A stretch of DNA of 64,000 nucleotides from Secundilactobacillus silagincola (GCF_002583405.1 NZ_BCMJ01000002.1:62001-126000); one strand, 5' to 3'. Positions 19,110 through 28,727 are shown, counted from the first letter of the stretch. Translations and numbers: made by a program. The notes: generated by a model not told the origin, from the letters alone.

Positions 19110-20189
19110 ATGGTCAAAGAAGCGATTAAAAAACTAAAACCGTATATCCCAGAAAAAACGATTGCTGAAATCAAGCAGGAACAAGGTTTGACCAAACTAG
19201 TTCGCTTGTCCGCTAACGAAAATGCTTGGGGGACTTCACCAAAAGTGGCTCAAGCAATTCTGGACTGGGGTGTTAAGGGTGCTAACCGCTATCCGGACAG
19301 TGAAGTGACAGGTTTGCGACAAACCATTGCCACTGGCTTAAACGTTTCACCAGAAGCATTAGTTTTCGGTGATGGGCTGGATGAAATTATTCAGCTATTG
19401 TCTCGGACACTGCTTTCTCCTGGCGACGAGGTGATTTTAACCCAGCCGACATTTTCGGAATATGCCCTTCATGCTGAAATTGAGGGTGCTAAGATGGTGG
19501 ACGTTCCCGTGGATAGTAACGGGGTTACCAATCTGGACGGAATGCTGGCAGCAATTACACCAGCAACAAGTATGGTGTGGCTTTGCAATCCCAATAATCC
19601 GACTGGGACATACGTTACCCATCAGGCGATTGCTGAGTTCATGGCTAAAGTACCGCAAAGTGTGACTGTTATCGTTGATGAAGCTTATATCGACTTTGTT
19701 ACGGCTGAAAAACAGGCTTCAGTTGTTGATCTGTTGACTAAGTTTAATAACTTAGTGGTTTTACGTACTTTTTCGAAGGCGTATGGTTTAGCTAACTTTC
19801 GGGTGGGCTTCGCGGTAGTTGCCCCACAACTGGCAAAGATTCTGCAAACCGTGCGTTTACCGTATAATTTGAGTACGTTTGCGGAGATTGCTGCAGAGGC
19901 GGCTTACTCCGATCAGCAATTCGTTCAAACGGTAGTTGAAACCGTTGCGGATGAACGACAAAAATGGTTAGCCTTTTTCAAAAAGCTAGGTGTTTTGTAC
20001 TATCCGTCACAAGCAAACTTTGTTTTTTTCAAAATTAATAATGCTGACGCACTCAGCCAGGAACTATTGCACCAAGGGTATCTTGTTCGGACGGGATTAG
20101 GACCTGATTGGTTACGAATCACAGTTGGTCAACCAACGGATAATCAAATTGTGCAGCAATTAATTTGGAAGTTTGCCGACAAACAATAA
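19110..20189 (+). CDS. hisC: histidinol-phosphate aminotransferase HisC
   Basis: 359 residues, a fold-type I PLP enzyme. NPNNPTGT, VIVDEAYIDF and the PLP-lysine motif RTFSKAYGLANFRVG are present. It is the last gene of the his operon. A strong terminator follows the stop by a few bases. Confidence 0.95.
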   Translation: MVKEAIKKLKPYIPEKTIAEIKQEQGLTKLVRLSANENAWGTSPKVAQAILDWGVKGANRYPDSEVTGLRQTIATGLNVSPEALVFGDGLDEIIQLLSRTLLSPGDEVILTQPTFSEYALHAEIEGAKMVDVPVDSNGVTNLDGMLAAITPATSMVWLCNPNNPTGTYVTHQAIAEFMAKVPQSVTVIVDEAYIDFVTAEKQASVVDLLTKFNNLVVLRTFSKAYGLANFRVGFAVVAPQLAKILQTVRLPYNLSTFAEIAAEAAYSDQQFVQTVVETVADERQKWLAFFKKLGVLYYPSQANFVFFKINNADALSQELLHQGYLVRTGLGPDWLRITVGQPTDNQIVQQLIWKFADKQ

Positions 20190-20193
20190 TTAT

Positions 20194-20245
20194 AAAAAAG
20201 TGTTACCGAGTTCGGTGAAATAACGAATTTAGTAACACTTTTTTG
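20194..20245 (+). terminator. his operon terminator
   Basis: AAAAAAGTGTTAC pairs with GTAACACTTTTTT across a 25-base loop just after hisC. The T-run follows on either strand. Confidence 0.85.
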
Positions 20246-20357
20246 TTGTTATAACGTATCTGATATTGTTACAATTAACGTGGAGTTTTTATAAATCTAT
20301 GGATTTACTTTTTAGATAATTTTAAAGGATAGCAGATGCTGTTAGGAGGAACGAAAA

Positions 20358-21227
20358 ATGGCACAGGCTGCATATATTTCGCTGTCTTGTCTGCCATTAC
20401 CGACTTTTATCGAGGGTCGCCGGGTAGAACTTAAACCGGATGGTAGTAAGATGAACCAAGTTCACTTGGAGTATTTTGTGTTCGTTTTCGTGCGCAAAGG
20501 ACGCCTAAACGTGATTCAAGAGGACGTTGAACAGCAGATTAGTGAAGGGGAAATCTTCATCATGACCCCGGGTTACCATAAATATGTGTGGTGGGCAGAT
20601 AAAGAAGCGGTGAAACTAGACTGGATCTACGCCTATGTTGGTGGTGATTGGCATGTTCAATCGTCGTTGACACCCGCAAAAAATTCAATGAAAACGTTAA
20701 TTCTTCATCCACCAGTACCAGTACAAACGCTTTTTTTAATGCAGCATCGTTCAGTTGAACAGCCTGAACAGGTTTATTCAATGGTAGACCAATTAGTTTC
20801 CAAAGAGCTGAACTGTAATTCGAAGCAGTTTTTTGAAGCGCAATCTATTTTCATTAAATTACTATCCTGTTTGCAGACACAAGATAATGCGAAAAACGAG
20901 TTAACTCAGATGTCGCTGTCGATTCAGAGGTACCTCAAAAAGAACTTTAATAAAAAAATTACTGCTGCCACGTTAAGCGAGCATTTTGACGCACGGCCGA
21001 ATTATATTGTGCGTGTCTTACGTCAGACGATCGGCATGTCGCCAGCGGAGTTTTTGATGCAGTACCGGATGGAAGAGGCAACGCAGTGGTTATTAAATAC
21101 GGATACCACGGTGGAAGACATTGCTTTGAACGTCGGTTTTCAAAATATCTACTATTTTTCAACGTCATTTAAGAAGTACACGGGTGTTTCACCGACCAAG
21201 TACCGCCAGAATGCAAAAGCAAAATAA
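20358..21227 (+). CDS. AraC-family transcriptional regulator
   Basis: 289 residues. The N-terminal half is a cupin-like sensor (EYFVFVFVRKGRL ... GEIFIMTPGYHKYVWW). The C-terminal ~100 residues are a double helix-turn-helix of the AraC type (ITAATLSEHFDARPNYIVR; VEDIALNVGFQNIYYFSTSF). It has an AGGAGG site and a hairpin downstream. The next gene, a PTS-like membrane protein with its own promoter, is a plausible target, but nothing in sequence proves it. Confidence 0.9.
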   Translation: MAQAAYISLSCLPLPTFIEGRRVELKPDGSKMNQVHLEYFVFVFVRKGRLNVIQEDVEQQISEGEIFIMTPGYHKYVWWADKEAVKLDWIYAYVGGDWHVQSSLTPAKNSMKTLILHPPVPVQTLFLMQHRSVEQPEQVYSMVDQLVSKELNCNSKQFFEAQSIFIKLLSCLQTQDNAKNELTQMSLSIQRYLKKNFNKKITAATLSEHFDARPNYIVRVLRQTIGMSPAEFLMQYRMEEATQWLLNTDTTVEDIALNVGFQNIYYFSTSFKKYTGVSPTKYRQNAKAK

Positions 21228-21249
21228 TTTGAGTTGTAGATTTTATGAT

Positions 21250-21306
21250 CTAACAGAAATAAGCGTTATTCCGATTCTTTATCGGGATAACGCTTATTTC
21301 TGTTAG
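21250..21306. terminator. large hairpin after the AraC gene (possible family A relative)
   Basis: CTAACAGAAATAAGCG.../...CGCTTATTTCTGTTAG forms a ~25-bp stem with one mismatch, tipped by TATTCCG/CGGGATA as in the family A palindromes. Flanks are only weakly like family A (GAGTTGTAGATT). There is no T-run. It probably marks the 3' end of the regulator transcript. Confidence 0.6.
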
Positions 21307-21375
21307 TTGGTTTAATTGGGCCAAACATGCTCAATAAATAATTAGAATAAAATGAGATTTCTATGTGAAAAACTA

Positions 21376-21404
21376 TTGACAAGGTTTTGCGATAATGCTT
21401 TAAT
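21376..21404 (+). promoter_or_regulatory. promoter of the PfoR-like gene
   Basis: TTGACA (21376-21381) and TTTAAT (21399-21404) are 17 bases apart, about 75 bases upstream of the start codon. Confidence 0.65.
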
Positions 21405-21481
21405 AACAGCATAAACATTTTAATCATTTTCTCATTTTATAACATAGCTCTTATTTAAGGGGCAAAAGAGAGGTCTTACAT

Positions 21482-22576
21482 ATGGAAAGTACACAAGCAG
21501 CAACAACTGACACCGAGAAAATGTCAGTAATGGATTATGTTTATAAGGTTTCAGCCGGTGTTTCTAATGCCGTTTTGGTTATGCTGGGGATTGGGCTATT
21601 AACACAGTCAATCGCTAATTTCGTTCATTGGCAAGCCTTATTCCAAGTTGGTTCAATTGCCCAATGGTTACTGGCACCAGCGTTTGGTGCCGCAATTGCA
21701 TCACAAATGAAAGTTAACACGTTGGTTCTCTTCAGTGCCATGATTTCATCCACTGTTGGTGCCAATGCCGTTTACTTCACTGGAACGGCAATGCATGCAG
21801 CAACCGCTACTGGTAACAAGATGGTTGAAGCAGCCCAATCAGGGATCTTCACCACTGGTCAACCTATCAGTGCCGTTGCAGCTGGTTTAGTTGCCGTATT
21901 AGTTGGTAAGTATCTTACTGGTAAGACACCACTAGATATGATGCTGGTTCCATTAGCTGCCACGTTAGTTGGTTCAATTGCCGGTCTTGGATTAGCAAGT
22001 GTTACCACACCTGCTTTGAACTGGATGAGTGCTTTCATTGCACAATCAATGCAAGTTAACCCAGTTATCGGTTCAATCTGTGTTTCCCTTGCTTGGTCAT
22101 TGTTCTTGATGACACCTGCTTCGTCAGCTGCTTTGTCAGTTGCCGTTATGCTGTCACCTTTAGCTGCTGGTGCCGCTTTGGTTGGTACCACTGCTCAATT
22201 CGTTGGTTTTACCGCTATCTCATGGCGTCAAAACAAGATTGGTGCTAACATCGCTCAAGGTATCATCACTCCTAAAGTTCAGTTCCCTAATCTATTGAAG
22301 AATCCACGTTTGGCAATTCCATCGTTTGTTGCTGCTGGGGTTTGTGCACCGCTTGCGACCGTCTTCTTCGGTTTCAAAGTTTCGTACACCCTTGGTGGTT
22401 TGGGATTAAACTCATTGATTGCACCAATCAACTTGGCTTCAAGCAGTATGCCAATGTTCATCGCCTACATGGTAATGGCAGTTTTGGCACCAGCCGTAAT
22501 CTCACTGGTTGTTTACCACCTGCTTGCCGCAATTGATTGGGTTAAAGACGAACAACTTCATTTGGAAATCGTCTAG
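21482..22576 (+). CDS. PTS EIIC-type-2-like membrane protein (PfoR superfamily)
   Basis: 364 residues with about eight to ten hydrophobic segments rich in Gly/Ala. The composition and motif pattern match the PfoR/COG3641 group, a PTS_EIIC_2-type family whose transported substrate is unknown. There is no EIIB or EIIA domain in the protein and none adjacent. Codon use is very clean, suggesting good expression. The nearest regulator is the AraC protein upstream. Confidence 0.7.
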   Translation: MESTQAATTDTEKMSVMDYVYKVSAGVSNAVLVMLGIGLLTQSIANFVHWQALFQVGSIAQWLLAPAFGAAIASQMKVNTLVLFSAMISSTVGANAVYFTGTAMHAATATGNKMVEAAQSGIFTTGQPISAVAAGLVAVLVGKYLTGKTPLDMMLVPLAATLVGSIAGLGLASVTTPALNWMSAFIAQSMQVNPVIGSICVSLAWSLFLMTPASSAALSVAVMLSPLAAGAALVGTTAQFVGFTAISWRQNKIGANIAQGIITPKVQFPNLLKNPRLAIPSFVAAGVCAPLATVFFGFKVSYTLGGLGLNSLIAPINLASSSMPMFIAYMVMAVLAPAVISLVVYHLLAAIDWVKDEQLHLEIV

Positions 22577-22600
22577 GTATTAAGTTAAATCGAATTAAAG

Positions 22601-22636
22601 AAAAGGACCCCATGGCTGCTGTCATGAGATCCTTTT
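22601..22636. terminator. convergent terminator
   Basis: AAAGGACCCCATG.../...CATGAGATCCTTT forms a stem with mismatches, followed by T-rich sequence. It lies between convergent genes and can serve both. Confidence 0.65.
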
Positions 22637-22641
22637 GTATT

Positions 22642-23259
22642 TTAACCGTGACGCTTTTTTCTATGGTAGTAGAAGGCCCCAAGCAGGACTGCTAAAACGA
22701 TGACACCTATCAGTACAAACATTGACGCTTCTTCAAACCAGCCCAATACAGATTGCCAATGGGATCCGGCTAGGCTGCCGGCATTGATCAGCACGGTATT
22801 CCATATTAGGGTGCCTAACGTAGATAAACCAACAAACGACCAAAAAGGATACTTGGCCATTCCAGCAGGAATAGAGATCAGACTGCGCACTACTGGCACA
22901 AAACGGCCGTAGAAGATAGCGATACCACCTCTGCGATTAAAGAAGTTCCCTGCGCGTTCAATATCAGTTTGCTTTAAACGAAGTAGGCGTCCTGCCCGTG
23001 TTTCAACGAACCTGCTGAGTCGTTCGACCGAAACTAGTCGGCCAACGCCGTATAAGACGATGGCACCGATAATCGAGCCTACCGTGGCGGCTATAATCGA
23101 CCCCCAGACAGTCAGATGAGTGGTCAGCGTCAAAAAACCAGTAAAGGTTAGAATAACCTCAGAAGGAATTGGCGGAAAGACGTTTTCTAAGGCAATCAAG
23201 AAAACAATTGCGAGGTAACCGTATTGATTAATGAGTGTCATGATAGTTTGGGTATTCAT
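22642..23259 (-). CDS. DedA-family membrane protein
   Basis: 205 residues with four or five membrane segments. The DedA signature is visible as ENVFPPIPSEVILTFTGFL near the N-terminus, then FYGRFVPVVRSLISIPAGMA with the conserved Arg/Pro residues. The family is linked to lipid carrier/phospholipid flipping and membrane homeostasis. The precise role is not deducible. It is monocistronic. Confidence 0.9.
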   Translation of the reverse strand: MNTQTIMTLINQYGYLAIVFLIALENVFPPIPSEVILTFTGFLTLTTHLTVWGSIIAATVGSIIGAIVLYGVGRLVSVERLSRFVETRAGRLLRLKQTDIERAGNFFNRRGGIAIFYGRFVPVVRSLISIPAGMAKYPFWSFVGLSTLGTLIWNTVLINAGSLAGSHWQSVLGWFEEASMFVLIGVIVLAVLLGAFYYHRKKRHG

Positions 23260-23358
23260 TTAGGCGTCTCCTTATGACGTAGTAGAGGATACTTATGATA
23301 TCAGTTTATCGAAGTTCGGATACTTCAGTCAATTATCCGTTACTGAGCATAGAGATTC

Positions 23359-24531
23359 TTAAGAATTTGACCCACTTGCGAGTTCTGACGGATTATTTAA
23401 GATGCGAACGCGTAAGGTACCAGACACCGCTTGGAGATCATCAACCAACTGCTGGGTCTGGTCTGTAGCGGTTAAATCAACGTTAACGATCATGTAGCCG
23501 TAGTCATCGCGGAGGTTACTCATCATTTCTAAAACTGGGACGTGATATTGACGGAGAACGGCGGAAATATCGTTCCAAAATGCAGCACGAGAAGTAAAGA
23601 AAAAGGTTAATCGATTAGGACTGGTAAAGGGTAAATCAGCAGTTGGAAAGTTCACCGAAGAGCGAATAATACCAGTTTCAAGGAAATCACGGGTATTTTG
23701 CAGGGTCAAGTTAGCACTTTTGGATAGTGCTTCTACAGTGTTACCACCGAGATGCGGCAACATGACAATGTGGTCGTGATCTTGAAGTTCCTCTGCTGGG
23801 AAATCAGTGATATAGCGACTAAATTGGCCTTGATCCAGTGCGGCAATGACGGCTTGGTTATTAACCAGTTCGCCACGGCCAAAGTTTAATAAGACTGCGT
23901 TTTTACGCATAAGTCGGAACCGTTCGGCGTTCATGATGCCCTCAGTCGTTTCGGTCAATGGCAGGAGAAGAACCACAAAGTCGGCGATGGACAAAACTTC
24001 ATCGATAGTTTCCAATTGTTGAACGGACTGGAGATTTTTAGGGCTGCGATTATAGCCGACAACTTGCATGCCTAAGTGGTAGCAACTATCTGCTAGTCGC
24101 TGACCAATGGCGCCTAAGCCTAAAATGCCAATCGTTTTACCATATAGTTCGTTACCGATGAACTGGTATCTCGTCGCTTCTGCTTGTTGCTGGAGATGGT
24201 CACCAGTCAGTGAGGCTGTGTGTTCAATGGCTGATTGCAATGGTCGTGCGCTGGCAAACAGTGTCTGAATGACTAGTTCTTTCACCGCGTTAGCGTTGGC
24301 GCCTGGGGTATTAAAAACGGCGGTTCCGTTTTGCGTGCAGGCTTCAATGTTGATGGTATTGGTTCCAATTCCGGAACGGGATACCAACAATAAATGCGGG
24401 GTGATCAGTTCATCTGGTACTTTTGAGCTACGCACAAGGATTGCGTCAGGGGCACTAGTATCTTTAAGCTGAAAAACGTTACCCGCAAATTCACTAACGT
24501 TAAATTCGTCGATTGCTTTTACTTGATACAT
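23359..24531 (-). CDS. D-2-hydroxyacid dehydrogenase, PGDH-like paralogue
   Basis: 390 residues with the same layout as SerA at 42860: substrate domain, NAD-binding GILGLGAIGQRLA (about 155-167), catalytic Arg in FGRGELVN, His in LPHLGGNTVEA, and a C-terminal ACT-like regulatory domain of ~75 residues. It is divergent in sequence from the serC-linked SerA and sits outside any serine operon. It may be a second 3-phosphoglycerate dehydrogenase or act on another 2-hydroxyacid. The start follows GGAGGAA. Confidence 0.8.
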   Translation of the reverse strand: MYQVKAIDEFNVSEFAGNVFQLKDTSAPDAILVRSSKVPDELITPHLLLVSRSGIGTNTINIEACTQNGTAVFNTPGANANAVKELVIQTLFASARPLQSAIEHTASLTGDHLQQQAEATRYQFIGNELYGKTIGILGLGAIGQRLADSCYHLGMQVVGYNRSPKNLQSVQQLETIDEVLSIADFVVLLLPLTETTEGIMNAERFRLMRKNAVLLNFGRGELVNNQAVIAALDQGQFSRYITDFPAEELQDHDHIVMLPHLGGNTVEALSKSANLTLQNTRDFLETGIIRSSVNFPTADLPFTSPNRLTFFFTSRAAFWNDISAVLRQYHVPVLEMMSNLRDDYGYMIVNVDLTATDQTQQLVDDLQAVSGTLRVRILNNPSELASGSNS

Positions 24532-24596
24532 AATTTTTCCTCCAAAATAGATTCTCGAGTATAATTAATACAAATTTTAAGTCAGGAGTGAGGTTA

Positions 24597-25220
24597 ATGC
24601 ACATTGATTTCGTGAAACTTTCCAAGGATCATCCCACGATTGGTGAAGGTGGACAAACAAAGGACACCACCTTTGGCCAGTACGTGGAAATTGGCAGTCA
24701 GAATTTTATCGATAACAGTACGATTGATGACTATACGTATACGGGTCAATTATGCTTTATCCAGAACAGTGAACTCAAGAAATTTATCAGTATGGCCGCG
24801 ATGGTCAGAATTGGGCCAACTAACCATCCTTATAATAGACCAAGTCAGCATATTTTTGCATATAACGGTGCGGGTTATGGTTTCGGTGATCCTGATACCG
24901 CATTTTTACAGAAACGTCGAGAGTTAAAAACGGTGATTGGCAACGATGTTTGGCTAGGCCATGACGTGGTCGTTCAAGCTGGCGTGACGGTTGGTGATGG
25001 TGCTGTCATCGGTGCTGGTGCAGTGGTCACTAAGGACGTTGAACCCTATACGATTATCGGTGGTATTCCTGGAAAGAAGATCAAGGACCGTTTTCCGGAT
25101 GAAATTAAAACCGATCTGGAGAAAATTGCTTGGTGGGATTGGTCGCGCGAAGAACTTGAAGCGAACTACGCTGATTTTAGATTACCAATCGAAGAATTTG
25201 TGGCTAAACATGTGAAATAG
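24597..25220 (+). CDS. hexapeptide-repeat (left-handed beta-helix) acetyltransferase, XAT-like
   Basis: 207 residues. An early hexapeptide stretch is followed by the loop GPTNHPYNRPSQH with the His expected to act as base in xenobiotic acetyltransferases. Regular repeats follow (VIGNDVWLGHDVVVQAGV, then [14 protein letters not shown]) and the GIPGKKIK end. It transfers acetyl from acetyl-CoA to an unknown acceptor; VatB/CatB-like resistance enzymes and many uncharacterised homologues share this shape. The ATG at 24597 is favoured by GGAG 8 bases before it, rather than an upstream GTG. Confidence 0.8.
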   Translation: MHIDFVKLSKDHPTIGEGGQTKDTTFGQYVEIGSQNFIDNSTIDDYTYTGQLCFIQNSELKKFISMAAMVRIGPTNHPYNRPSQHIFAYNGAGYGFGDPDTAFLQKRRELKTVIGNDVWLGHDVVVQAGVTVGDGAVIGAGAVVTKDVEPYTIIGGIPGKKIKDRFPDEIKTDLEKIAWWDWSREELEANYADFRLPIEEFVAKHVK

Positions 25221-25231
25221 AGATGATTGAT

Positions 25232-25263
25232 TGAAGAACTCTGATAATAGGGTTCTTTTTTTG
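25232..25263 (+). terminator. terminator of the hexapeptide transferase gene
   Basis: AGAACTC...GGGTTCT followed by a run of seven T. Confidence 0.75.
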
Positions 25264-25355
25264 CATATAAGGCGCAATTTACTCAAGAAGTGATTGCATC
25301 TCATACTAATTGGCGCTACGGTTATAGTTAAAAAACTTTTCGGAGGGCGTATAAC

Positions 25356-25679
25356 ATGGGCGATGAGGAACAGCACGTGGCAATGCAATTAATTCTAGTT
25401 GCTGGAGACGTCAAGAAGCAGGTTTTTAAGGGGATTGAATTGGCTAAGAAGGGATTGATTCAAGACGCACGTACGAAGTTAGACAATGCTGAAAAGCGGT
25501 TAGGTGAGGGACATCAATTTCAAAGCCACTATATTAGTGAACACGTTGACTCGGATGAGGGGCCATCTTTGCTCATGGTTCACGCTCAGGATCATTTGAG
25601 CATGGCAATGACCACGATTGAGATGGGACGCGAACTGGTAACTGTTTATGAACGATTGAATCAAATAGAACAGCACTGA
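25356..25679 (+). CDS. orphan PTS EIIA, lactose/cellobiose family
   Basis: 107 residues, a complete three-helix EIIA-Lac/Cel domain. The phosphorylated histidine is His76 in LLMVHAQDHL, with Asp79 matching the metal-binding position. It is normally phosphorylated by HPr and passes phosphate to an EIIB. No EIIB or EIIC of this family is adjacent, so it probably serves a transporter encoded elsewhere or has a regulatory role. CGGAGGG precedes the start. Confidence 0.88.
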   Translation: MGDEEQHVAMQLILVAGDVKKQVFKGIELAKKGLIQDARTKLDNAEKRLGEGHQFQSHYISEHVDSDEGPSLLMVHAQDHLSMAMTTIEMGRELVTVYERLNQIEQH

Positions 25680-25795
25680 ATACGAACTATTTTAATCTAT
25701 TTACGAATAATGTTCATAATTAGTTTGAATGACTGATGGATAGATGATAGTATGAAGATACTGATAATATAAAACCGAATGAGGGGTAATGGAAC

Positions 25796-27094
25796 GTGGA
25801 GACTGTTAAAAACGATCGTTCAGTTGTAAAAAATTTAATCTTAGGGTTTCAGCATTTATTAGCGATGTATTCTGGTGATATTTTAGTTCCGTTACTGGTT
25901 GGCGGTGCGCTGCATTTTAGTACCGCTCAGATGACTTACTTAGTTTCAATGGATATTTTTATGTGTGGCATTGCGACTTTGCTGCAGTTGAAGCGAACTG
26001 CAATTACTGGGATTGGTTTACCAGTTGTTCTCGGGTGTGCCGTTGAATACGTGGCACCACTTCAAAGTATTGGTAATCATTTTGGATGGACTTATATGTA
26101 TGGTGGCATCATTGCAGCTGGTATCTTTATTATTTTAGTCGCTGGTCCATTCGCTAGTTTGCGACGTTTTTTCCCACCAGTAGTCACGGGTTCACTGATC
26201 ACGCTGATTGGGTTCACGTTGATTCCTGTGGCATTTCAAAATTTGGGTGGGGGAGACGCTACTGCTAAAAGCTTTGGCTCACCCATCAATTTAACTTTGG
26301 GGTTTACCACCGCGTTAGTGATTATTGTGATTAATATCTGGGGTCGCGGGTTTCTTAAACAGATTGCGATTCTAATCGGTATCTTAGTGGGAACGTTACT
26401 GGCGATTGCGCTGGGAAAAGTTGGCTTTGCTCCCGTTAGTGCGGCTCACTGGTTACAATTACCACGCCCATTTTACTTTGGGGTACCACGGTTTGAGTGG
26501 TCATCAATTGCCACAATGATTTTGGCGGCTGTGACTTGTATGATTGAATCGACTGGGGTCTACTTCGCCTTGGCGGAAATTACCGGACGTGACTTAGATA
26601 CCAAAGACTTAAAACATGGTTACCGTTCTGAAGGGTTAGCCGCGATTCTGGGTGGCATCTTTAATACCTTCCCATATTCGACTTTCTCACAAAACGTTGG
26701 GATCGTTCAATTATCTGGCATCAAGACCCTTCGTCCAGTTTACTACTCAGCTTTTCTGCTGATTTTCTTGGGACTAATTCCCAAGTTTGGCGCTATTGCA
26801 ACTCTGATTCCATCCGCTGTTTTGGGTGGCGCGATGCTGATCATGTTTGGTATGGTGGGTGCCCAAGGGATTAAGATGCTGATGAAAGTTGAGCTCAACA
26901 ATCGTAATCTACTGATTATTGCTGTCTCAGTTGGTTTGGGTCTAGGTGTTACCACGCAGCCGCAACTCTTCCAGTTCTTGCCAGCAGAAGCCCAAACCAT
27001 TCTCAGCAATGGAATGGTTGTAGGGAGTTTTACAGCAGTTATCCTAAATGTTTTGCTGAATAATACGTCGTTAAAGCACAAGGTAGAAGATTGA
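25796..27094 (+). CDS. NCS2-family xanthine/uracil-type permease
   Basis: 432 residues with about 12-14 membrane segments. GFQHLLAMYSGDILVPLL at the N-terminus carries the conserved QH motif, and TFSQNVGIVQLSG is the NCS2 signature with the N-x2-G loop typical of the xanthine/urate (PbuX-like) branch. The coding start reads ATG GAG ACT after GAGGGG. No purine riboswitch is seen upstream. A purine base, probably xanthine, is the best guess for the substrate. Confidence 0.85.
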   Translation: METVKNDRSVVKNLILGFQHLLAMYSGDILVPLLVGGALHFSTAQMTYLVSMDIFMCGIATLLQLKRTAITGIGLPVVLGCAVEYVAPLQSIGNHFGWTYMYGGIIAAGIFIILVAGPFASLRRFFPPVVTGSLITLIGFTLIPVAFQNLGGGDATAKSFGSPINLTLGFTTALVIIVINIWGRGFLKQIAILIGILVGTLLAIALGKVGFAPVSAAHWLQLPRPFYFGVPRFEWSSIATMILAAVTCMIESTGVYFALAEITGRDLDTKDLKHGYRSEGLAAILGGIFNTFPYSTFSQNVGIVQLSGIKTLRPVYYSAFLLIFLGLIPKFGAIATLIPSAVLGGAMLIMFGMVGAQGIKMLMKVELNNRNLLIIAVSVGLGLGVTTQPQLFQFLPAEAQTILSNGMVVGSFTAVILNVLLNNTSLKHKVED

Positions 27095-27265
27095 TTTTAG
27101 AGATAAGTATTTGGAGAGAAGTGTCAATTACCGTCAAATAGTGGCTAATAGGGAATACACTAAATAAATCTCATGAAATTTTAATCAAAAAGGGTCATCA
27201 AATCTGCTAAGATAAATTTGCTAAATACTTGTTGGCATACGATTTTGCCGTCGTGTGCAGAATAG

Positions 27266-27302
27266 AGGACCGCAATAACCAATCCGTTATTGTGGCCCTT
27301 TT
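27266..27302 (+). terminator. hairpin with T-run between permease and unknown gene
   Basis: GGACCGCAATAAC...GTTATTGTGGCCC followed by TTTTCTTT. It stands 170 bases after the permease and 70 before the next gene, so it could terminate the former or attenuate the latter. The rest of 27095-27370 shows no gene. Confidence 0.65.
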
Positions 27303-27370
27303 CTTTAACGCACAATCTTTGCATTTTTAGTGAATTTTCAATATGATAACGGCAATTAATAAGGGGGTGG

Positions 27371-28165
27371 ATGACAATGTTATCTGAAGAGTACCGGCAT
27401 CGACCGTTACCAGCAGAGCTAGAGACAATCACCATTTCTCAGCAGTTGGCGGAGCAGTTACACAACAGTTATGCTTGGCTAGATGTAAAGGGTGAACGTC
27501 CCTTTGCCAGTTTAATTTCTCCCGCTGGCACCGATGAAGTTGCACTTTATCATTTTATTGATAATGCCACTTTGAACCACCATAATTTGAACCGGTTTAT
27601 GAATCGGACAGTGACGGCCACTGAAGTTCTGGGTAGCTTTAACGCCAGTGAAGTTAGACCAGTGGCTGAGCAATATTTAGGTAGTTATTTACTGCAACAG
27701 AGTCAGCGAAATGATTTGTTACTACCGTTAATGAATGTGTTGGCGTTAGCTAATTACGATGTAATTGGTGTCTTTGCTGTTATGATAACGGTTGATATCG
27801 AATCGTTACCCAATACGCTCATTGAGTTAAGTGCCCGGCTGCTAGCCCGTTTAGCACCAAACCTTATTACGCTTGATCACGTGCCAGAGGAGGCGGATTA
27901 TGTTTTACCGCCACATCTGATCATTGCCGTGGAAGATACTGACGGTACGCCAAGTGACATTCCCGTTGCACTTCTAGACTGGTTACCGGATCATCTGACA
28001 AAGATACTGACGATAGCGGAGGGTAATGAGATTGGACTGCTTAATTTGCTGAACGAACAAACGGATGATAATAGTTTAGTTATCCGTGATTGGCTAGTCC
28101 GTAATGACGACAACCAAAGGACCTTTTCGCAGTGGATTTTTCAACACAGACAGCAAGTTAAATAA
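27371..28165 (+). CDS. hypothetical cytosolic protein
   Basis: 264 residues, acidic, no signal peptide or membrane segment. I recognise no domain. The open frame has normal codon use and a good ribosome site (AAGGGGGTGG), so it is probably real. A second ATG two codons in is possible. It is followed 70 bases later by the deoxyribosyltransferase gene. Confidence 0.65.
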   Translation: MTMLSEEYRHRPLPAELETITISQQLAEQLHNSYAWLDVKGERPFASLISPAGTDEVALYHFIDNATLNHHNLNRFMNRTVTATEVLGSFNASEVRPVAEQYLGSYLLQQSQRNDLLLPLMNVLALANYDVIGVFAVMITVDIESLPNTLIELSARLLARLAPNLITLDHVPEEADYVLPPHLIIAVEDTDGTPSDIPVALLDWLPDHLTKILTIAEGNEIGLLNLLNEQTDDNSLVIRDWLVRNDDNQRTFSQWIFQHRQQVK

Positions 28166-28238
28166 GCTGATTTTTAATGCTGAAACGTAGCGTATCTATG
28201 GTATGCTAATGGATAATATAATAAAGGAGCGACTTTTG

Positions 28239-28712
28239 ATGAATAATATTTATTTAGCAGCCCCATTCTTTAGTGATGGTCAAAATGACCGTGTTAACGA
28301 GGTAGTGAGTTTATTGCGTGCCAACCCAACGGTCGCTGATAATGGTATTTTTATTCCTTCTGAGCATCAGCAGGAAGATTTGGAATTTGGTACTTTCAAG
28401 TGGCAAGTGGCAACGTTTAATAGTGATGTTAGGCAGATTCGCAAAGCTGACGCGGTAGTCGCTATTTTAGATTATCAATACGAAGAAACTAAGGAAAATG
28501 AACCAGATTCAGGAACGATTTTTGAAATTGGTGCGGCATGGCAAGCCGGTATTCCAGTGGTCCTCGTTCAGTATGATGAAAGTAAGAAGCTTAATTTAAT
28601 GCTGGCACAGTCATATACTGCCTTTTATAACGGCAAAGAAGCGATTCAAGCGTTAAAGGCTTATGACTTTAATGATCTAGAACAGCACTATACGGACAAA
28701 GAAGTCTTTTAA
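28239..28712 (+). CDS. nucleoside 2-deoxyribosyltransferase
   Basis: 157 residues, matching the lactobacillus N-deoxyribosyltransferases in length. MNNIYLAAPFF at the N-terminus and the catalytic Glu96 in GTIFEIGAAWQAG are present, as is the Asp-containing ADAVVAILD segment. The enzyme swaps bases between deoxynucleosides in nucleoside salvage. The ATG at 28239 is chosen for AAGGAG 9 bases upstream; an upstream in-frame ATG lacks a site. Confidence 0.9.
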   Translation: MNNIYLAAPFFSDGQNDRVNEVVSLLRANPTVADNGIFIPSEHQQEDLEFGTFKWQVATFNSDVRQIRKADAVVAILDYQYEETKENEPDSGTIFEIGAAWQAGIPVVLVQYDESKKLNLMLAQSYTAFYNGKEAIQALKAYDFNDLEQHYTDKEVF

Positions 28713-28727
28713 TTTAGAACAACAAAA

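Noticed and set aside
25680-25796. Purine riboswitch upstream of the NCS2 permease
   Set aside because: None of the conserved purine-aptamer loops can be seen.
27181-27435. 84-codon minus-strand frame
   Set aside because: It overlaps a hairpin and the start of the next gene on the other strand, with no ribosome site.
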